From: Tabrizicola_A sp044377735 | GTDB taxonomy: Bacteria > Pseudomonadota > Alphaproteobacteria > Rhodobacterales > Rhodobacteraceae | Assembly (NCBI GenBank): GCA_044377735.1 | Contig: JBILYK010000009.1 | Location: forward strand, 1-63,071 | Direction: 5' to 3' | Length of the DNA stretch: 63,071 bases | In this document: positions 59,225 to 63,071 of the stretch, one piece after another | How positions within the stretch are numbered: position 1 is the first letter of the stretch | Layout of the letters: every line of letters begins with the position of its first letter | Notes under the pieces: model-generated | The model's input: only the letters and a program-made list of their open reading frames with translations | The model's database searches: none | What the model was told of the DNA's origin: nothing | Program-made: the position numbers and the translations under genes

Positions 59225-59878
59225 ATGTCACTGACCGAAATCACCGCCCGCATCCGCACCGCCGAGGCCGCCCATGGCCGCGTGCCGGGGTCGGTTCACC
59301 TGATCGCCGTGTCCAAGCTGCAGCCCTTGGACCGGGTGGTGGCGGTGCTGGAGGCAGGTCATCGCGTCTTTGGCGAGAATTATGTGCAGGAAACGGCGGG
59401 CAAATGGCCTGACCTGCGGGCGCAGTTTGCCGGGGTTCAGGTGCATATGATTGGCCCCTTGCAGACCAACAAGGCCAAGCAGGCGCTAGAGCTGTTTGAC
59501 GCCATTCACTCAGTCGACCGCCCGTCCTTGGCCGACAAGCTTGCGCGGTTGGTGCAAGACCGGGGGGCCGCGCCGCAGATGTTCGTGCAGGTGAACACCG
59601 GGGTAGAGCCGCAAAAGGCGGGCGTCCTGCCTGCCGATCTGGAGGCGTTCATGGCGCGCTGCCGCGCGATGGACCTGCCGGTGCAGGGCCTGATGTGCAT
59701 CCCGCCCGAGGGCGAGGACCCAAGCCCGCATTTTGCCATGCTGGCCACGATGGCCGCGCACAACGGGCTGACCGGGCTGTCGATGGGGATGAGCAGCGAT
59801 TTCGAGGTCGCCATAGCCCATGGCGCCACCCATGTGCGGGTGGGCAGCGCGATTTTCGGCGCAAGGACGCGCGGTTGA
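59225..59878 (+). CDS. yggS: YggS/PLPBP family pyridoxal-phosphate homeostasis protein
   Basis: 217 aa from ATG 59225 with AGGAGG upstream. PLP-binding Lys in LIAVSKLQPLD (about residue 30), then VFGENYVQETAGKW, HMIGPLQTNKAK, SVDRPSLADKL, GLMCIPPEGED, LSMGMSSDFEVAIAHGATHVRVGSAIFG. It carries PLP without catalysing a reaction and keeps vitamin B6 and amino-acid pools in balance. The upstream 139 bp contain the broken front of porin B. Confidence 0.95.
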   Translation: MSLTEITARIRTAEAAHGRVPGSVHLIAVSKLQPLDRVVAVLEAGHRVFGENYVQETAGKWPDLRAQFAGVQVHMIGPLQTNKAKQALELFDAIHSVDRPSLADKLARLVQDRGAAPQMFVQVNTGVEPQKAGVLPADLEAFMARCRAMDLPVQGLMCIPPEGEDPSPHFAMLATMAAHNGLTGLSMGMSSDFEVAIAHGATHVRVGSAIFGARTRG

Positions 59879-59926
59879 GGTTTTGGAAGATCCGGCACCC
59901 GGCCGCCATGCGGGGGCTGAAAGCCG

Positions 59927-59962
59927 ATCGCGTTTGATCGGGTTGCGCCGATCAAACGCGAT
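59927..59962. repeat. Palindromic interspersed repeat, type GTTTGATCGG, copy b
   Basis: ATCGCGTTTGATCGG-GTTGCG-CCGATCAAACGCGAT, perfect 15-bp arms, between the convergent yggS and acuI genes. Same repeat as 57786-57821, followed by CGCTTCA much as copy 2 is followed by CCGCTTTA. Confidence 0.88.
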
Positions 59963-59974
59963 GCGCTTCAGCTG

Positions 59975-60964
59975 TCAGGCGTTGACATCAATCACCGCGC
60001 GACCCTTGACCTTGCCCGCCAGAATATCGACGCCAAGCTGCGCCAGATCGGCAAGGCCATGCAGGCTCACCATCGCCTCCAGCTTGTCTTTCGGCATGTC
60101 TCGCGCAATGCGCTGCCATGCCGTGACGCGGCGCGCATAGGGTTGCAGCACCGAATCGATGCCCAAGATGTTCACCCCGCGCAACAGGAAGGGCACGACC
60201 GAGGCGGGCAGGTTCGCCCCCCCGGCCAAACCGACCGAGGCAATGGACCCGCCAGATTTCAACTGCCCCAGCACGCGCGCCATCATCGGCCCGCCCACCG
60301 CATCAATGCAGCCCGCCCATGTCTCGGATTCCAGGGGGCGCTTGACGGTTTCGTTGATCGTCTCACGCGCCACGATCTGAGTGGCGCCAAGATCGCGCAG
60401 ATAGGCTTCGGTTTCGGGCCGCCCGGTGACAGCGGCCACCTCATAGCCCGCTGCCGCCAAAAGCGCGACCGCAACCGATCCCACGCCCCCTGCCGCGCCG
60501 GTCACCAGAACCGGGCCATTGCCGGGCTTCAGCCCGTGATCTTCCAGCGCCAGAATGGCCAGCATCGAGGTGAACCCAGCCGTGCCGATGGCCATGGCCT
60601 GTTTGGTGGTCAGCCCGCTGGGCAAGGGCACCAGCCAATCGGCCGCGACCCGCGCCTTTTGCGCATAGCCGCCCCAATGGCTTTCCCCCACGCGCCAGCC
60701 GGTCAGCACCACCTTGTCGCCGGGCTTGTAGCGGGCATCGGTCGAGCTTTCGACCGTACCGGCGAAATCAATGCCCGGCACATGCGGATAGCTGCGCACC
60801 AGCCCACCGCCGGTGCCAAGGCAAAGCCCGTCTTTGTAATTGACCGTCGAATAGTCAACCGCGACCAAGACGTCGCCCACCGGCAGATCGCCAATTTCAA
60901 GCGAGGTCACCGCCGCATGGGTTGCCCCGGCCTCATCCTTGTTCACCACCAATGCCTTGAACAT
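59975..60964 (-). CDS. acuI: Acryloyl-CoA reductase / YhdH-type quinone oxidoreductase
   Basis: 329 aa MDR-superfamily reductase from ATG 60964 (AGGAG upstream). MFKALVVNKDEAGATHAAV, VDYSTVNYKDGLCLGTG, PHVPGIDFAGTVESS, LVTGAAGGVGSVAVALLAAAGY (NADPH site) and NILGIDSVLQPYARR are typical of the YhdH/AcuI group. AcuI reduces acryloyl-CoA to propionyl-CoA in DMSP or 3-hydroxypropionate metabolism and detoxifies acrylate. It is transcribed alone here, without dddL-type or acuR neighbours in view. Confidence 0.9.
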   Translation of the reverse strand: MFKALVVNKDEAGATHAAVTSLEIGDLPVGDVLVAVDYSTVNYKDGLCLGTGGGLVRSYPHVPGIDFAGTVESSTDARYKPGDKVVLTGWRVGESHWGGYAQKARVAADWLVPLPSGLTTKQAMAIGTAGFTSMLAILALEDHGLKPGNGPVLVTGAAGGVGSVAVALLAAAGYEVAAVTGRPETEAYLRDLGATQIVARETINETVKRPLESETWAGCIDAVGGPMMARVLGQLKSGGSIASVGLAGGANLPASVVPFLLRGVNILGIDSVLQPYARRVTAWQRIARDMPKDKLEAMVSLHGLADLAQLGVDILAGKVKGRAVIDVNA

Positions 60965-61050
60965 CTGCCTGCTCCTGTTTCCTGTTGCCGCCCATGTTCC
61001 ACGGCAGGGTGACCAGTTGCAAGTCACCACGGGGCAAAGCGTTTGGCCCC

Positions 61051-61092
61051 CAGTGACTTGACCCCAGTGACTTGACCCCAGTGACTTGACCC
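61051..61092. repeat. Three tandem 14-bp repeats containing TTGAC
   Basis: CAGTGACTTGACCC repeats three times without mismatch between the divergent acuI and mtgA genes. Each unit carries TTGACC, similar to a -35 box; copies of unit length 14 would put sites on changing helix faces. Confidence 0.85.
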
Positions 61093-61122
61093 CGGCCCAT
61101 CCTTCATGGCCTATGTTCGCCC

Positions 61123-61839
61123 ATGGCCGCGCGCAAGAAACCTGAACCCGAAGCAAACCCGCCCAAACTGCCGCTTTTGCGACGTATCCGGCTGTGGCTT
61201 TGGCGCGGGCTGGTCGGTGTGGCGGCGGTTTATGGCGTGCTGATCGTGCTGTTCAGCTTTGTGCCGCCGCCGATCAACATCTATCAGGCGCAAGAGGCGT
61301 GGCGGCTGGGCGGCATTGAAAAGGACTGGGTGGGCTGGGACGAGATTGCCCCGGTCATGGCACGCTCAGTTGTGGCGGCGGAAGATGCGAATTTCTGCCT
61401 GCACTGGGGCTTTGACATGGCCGCCATTCGTGATGCGATTGAAGAGGGCAGCGCGCGCGGGGCCTCGACCCTGTCGCAGCAGGTGGTGAAGAACACCTTC
61501 TTGTGGCACGGGCGCAGCTATCTGCGCAAAGCGATGGAGGCGGCGATCACCCCGGTGATCGAGATCTTGTGGTCCAAGCAGCGTATCTTGGAGGTATATC
61601 TGAACACCGCCGAGTTTGCCGAGGGCGTCTTTGGGGTGCAGGCCGCAGCCCAGCACCATTTCGGCGTTGATGCCGCTGATCTGTCGGCGCTGCAGGCCGC
61701 GCGACTGGCCGCCGTCTTGCCCAACCCCAAAGACCGCAGTGCGAGCCAACCTTCGGACTTTGTGCGCAAGCGCACGCGTGCCATTCTGTCAGGGGCTGAG
61801 ACCATTGATGTCGATGGCCGGGCGGGCTGTTTTCAATAG
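61123..61839 (+). CDS. mtgA: Monofunctional biosynthetic peptidoglycan transglycosylase
   Basis: 238 aa, GT51. A cytoplasmic basic head and one membrane helix (about 28-48, GLVGVAAVYGVLIVLFSF) precede the glycosyltransferase domain with VVAAEDANFCLHWGFD (catalytic Glu), RGASTLSQQVVKNTFLW and ILEVYLNTAEFAEGVFGVQAA. It polymerises lipid II into glycan strands without transpeptidation. Full length. Confidence 0.95.
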   Translation: MAARKKPEPEANPPKLPLLRRIRLWLWRGLVGVAAVYGVLIVLFSFVPPPINIYQAQEAWRLGGIEKDWVGWDEIAPVMARSVVAAEDANFCLHWGFDMAAIRDAIEEGSARGASTLSQQVVKNTFLWHGRSYLRKAMEAAITPVIEILWSKQRILEVYLNTAEFAEGVFGVQAAAQHHFGVDAADLSALQAARLAAVLPNPKDRSASQPSDFVRKRTRAILSGAETIDVDGRAGCFQ

Positions 61840-61902
61840 GCCAGTTGCAACTGCCGCCAAGGGCGCTATTGAGACGTATCCCCTTTTTCAGGCCCTTCTC
61901 CG

Positions 61903-62568
61903 ATGATCCGTCTCTATCACTTCCCGCTCTCGCCCTTCTGCCGCAAGGTTCGCCTGACGCTGGCCGAAAAGAAGCTTGAGGTCGAGTTGGTGGAAGAACG
62001 CTATTGGGAGCCCACCCCCGATTTCCTGCGCCGCAACCCGGCTGGCAAAGTGCCGATCTTGCGCATGGACCAGAAGGTGATGAGCGAAAGTCAGGCGATC
62101 TGCGAGTACCTGGACGAAGCGATCCCGACGCCCGCCTTGATGCCGCGCGACGCGGATTCCCGTTATGAAGTGCGGCGCATTTGCGCGTGGTTTGATGACA
62201 AGTTCCATGCCGAGGTCACTTCGAAACTGTTGTACGAGCGGGTGAACAAGAAGGTGATGGGTCACGGCTATCCGGATTCGAAGAATGTGAAATCCGGGGC
62301 GGGGCGGATCAAATACCATCTGGATTACATGGCGTGGCTTTTGGATCAGCGCCGCTGGCTGGCGGGCAATGAGATGACGCTCGCGGACTTTACCGCCGCC
62401 GCGCATCTGTCGTGCCTGGATTATATTTCGGACGTTGACTGGAACCGCAACGCAACGGTGAAGGACTGGTACGCAAAGATCAAATCACGCCCGTCGTTCC
62501 GCACGCTGTTGGCCGATCAGATCCCGGGCTTTCCGCCGCCCGCCCATTATGCCGACTTGGATTTCTGA
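61903..62568 (+). CDS. Glutathione S-transferase family protein
   Basis: 221 aa. Thioredoxin-like N-terminal domain (MIRLYHFPLSPFCRKVRLTL, NPAGKVPILRMD, VMSESQAICEYLDE with the SxAI glutathione-binding turn) and a helical C-terminal domain (about 85-215, GNEMTLADFTAAAHLSCLDY). The SPFC in the first helix is like a one-cysteine active site of beta/omega-like classes. Substrate unknown. Start ATG 61903 is 63 bp after mtgA. Confidence 0.9.
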   Translation: MIRLYHFPLSPFCRKVRLTLAEKKLEVELVEERYWEPTPDFLRRNPAGKVPILRMDQKVMSESQAICEYLDEAIPTPALMPRDADSRYEVRRICAWFDDKFHAEVTSKLLYERVNKKVMGHGYPDSKNVKSGAGRIKYHLDYMAWLLDQRRWLAGNEMTLADFTAAAHLSCLDYISDVDWNRNATVKDWYAKIKSRPSFRTLLADQIPGFPPPAHYADLDF

Positions 62569-62576
62569 TCCCGCCC

Positions 62577-62623
62577 TCCGGGGCGCTGCCCCGGACCCCG
62601 GAGTATTTAGGCCAAGATGAAAG
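62577..62623. repeat. Hairpin plus 24-bp motif shared with 50464-50487
   Basis: TCCGGGGC-GCT-GCCCCGGA (62577-62595) is followed by a motif starting GGAGTATTTAGGCC and running into the queG start (62600-62623). It is identical at 22 of 24 positions to the motif beside holA, which also follows a GC-rich hairpin. Acts at least partly as the queG translation start region. Confidence 0.6.
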
Positions 62624-63071
62624 AGCGCTTGCTGGAACAGGCTTTGGCCGAAGGGTTTTCCAAACTGCGCATCTGTGCGCCCGATGCGGTGCCCGAGGCG
62701 GCGGGGCGATTGCGCGCGTTTCTGGCGGATGGGCGACAGGGGCAGATGGGCTGGATGGCCGAGCGCGAGGACTGGCGCGGCAATCCGGACGCGCTATGGC
62801 CTGAGGCGCGGTCGGTCATCATGCTGGCCGAGGTCTACACGCCGGAAAGCGATCCGATGGCGGGTCTGGCCGAGCGCGACCGGGGGGTGGTGAGCGTCTA
62901 TGCGCAGGGCAAGGATTACCACGATCTGGTGAAGCGGCGGCTAAAGCGGTTGGGTCGGTGGTTGCTTGACGCGCAGGGTGGTGAGATCAAGGTTTTTGTC
63001 GACACGGCACCCGTCATGGAAAAGCCCTTGGCGCAAGCGGCGGGCTTGGGCTGGCAAGGCAAGCACACCAA
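62617..63071 (+). CDS. queG: Epoxyqueuosine reductase, N-terminal part (runs off window)
   Basis: The first 151 codons are in view: MKERLLEQALAEGFSKLRIC, then FLADGRQGQMGWMAERE, ARSVIMLAEVYTPE, SVYAQGKDYHDLVKRRLKRL and VDTAPVMEKPLAQAAGLGWQGKH. These are the cobalamin-binding front of QueG, which reduces epoxyqueuosine to queuosine in tRNA anticodons; the two 4Fe-4S motifs would lie beyond the edge. ATG 62617 lies inside a repeated 24-bp motif and has only GGCC before it. Confidence 0.93.
   Translation, partial: MKERLLEQALAEGFSKLRICAPDAVPEAAGRLRAFLADGRQGQMGWMAEREDWRGNPDALWPEARSVIMLAEVYTPESDPMAGLAERDRGVVSVYAQGKDYHDLVKRRLKRLGRWLLDAQGGEIKVFVDTAPVMEKPLAQAAGLGWQGKHT

Noticed and set aside
57880..59412. 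510-codon plus-strand frame across porin B and yggS start
   Set aside because: Runs antisense through clear porin sequence and out of frame through yggS; no motif.
1..63071. CRISPR arrays, rRNA or tRNA genes
   Set aside because: No regularly spaced direct repeats beyond the three 14-bp units at 61051, and no cloverleaf or rRNA-like sequence was recognised by reading; a covariance-model scan was not possible.

Overview
The window looks like chromosome of an alphaproteobacterium of the Rhodobacteraceae/Paracoccaceae group. The reasons are the high-GC core, two general porins of the Rhodobacter type, a BciA-type 8-vinyl reductase, a DUF3035 (BamF-like) lipoprotein, an AcuI-type acryloyl-CoA reductase, two saccharopine dehydrogenases and familiar gene orders such as leuS-lptE-holA and purH-lspA-DUF3035-M16-M16. 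No tRNA, rRNA or CRISPR array was recognised.

Layout. Positions 1-6150 are an AT-rich island ending at the 3' end of secA. It holds unrecognised proteins, a zinc-ribbon protein, a short tyrosine recombinase, and a larger tyrosine integrase cut in two by an intact IS3-family element with a 4-bp target duplication. Positions 6149-11686 are core genes (secA, parvulin PPIase, argJ, mutT). Positions 11687-15638 are a decayed surface-glycan locus: an IS remnant, an apparent neuC stub, a glycosyltransferase, a methyltransferase, a possible truncated gene, an intact neuB, and a broken O-acyltransferase SGNH domain. Positions 15639-42667 are dense core metabolism and information genes: rpsO, bciA, pnp, dadA, a peroxiredoxin, an aldehyde dehydrogenase, an old-yellow-enzyme-type demethylase/reductase, a GltB-like FMN protein, an rmuC-mutL cluster, the purH-lspA-M16 cluster, heparinase II/III-like and lysine catabolism genes. 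Positions 42768-46420 are a second scarred zone: a decayed SGNH gene beside an intact SGNH plus glycoside-hydrolase-like fusion, a GT2 stub, and an HNH gene with TGA where a cysteine codon is expected. Positions 46501-55138 are housekeeping (mscS family, flavoprotein, OsmC, holA, lptE, leuS, DUF3576).

The most interesting locus is 55358-59085. Two paralogous porin genes point towards each other around a complete tyrosine recombinase. Only the left copy has a start codon and ribosome binding site. The right copy starts abruptly inside its signal peptide, exactly where a 51-bp near-identical inverted repeat (49/51) shared with the left copy begins. This architecture would allow inversion or gene conversion to swap which porin body is expressed. 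That is an inference from sequence; the alternative is a simple 5'-truncated pseudogene.

Positions 59225-63071 return to core genes (yggS, acuI, mtgA, a GST, and the start of queG). Palindromic repeats of related design recur at 11959, 57786, 57854 and 59927.
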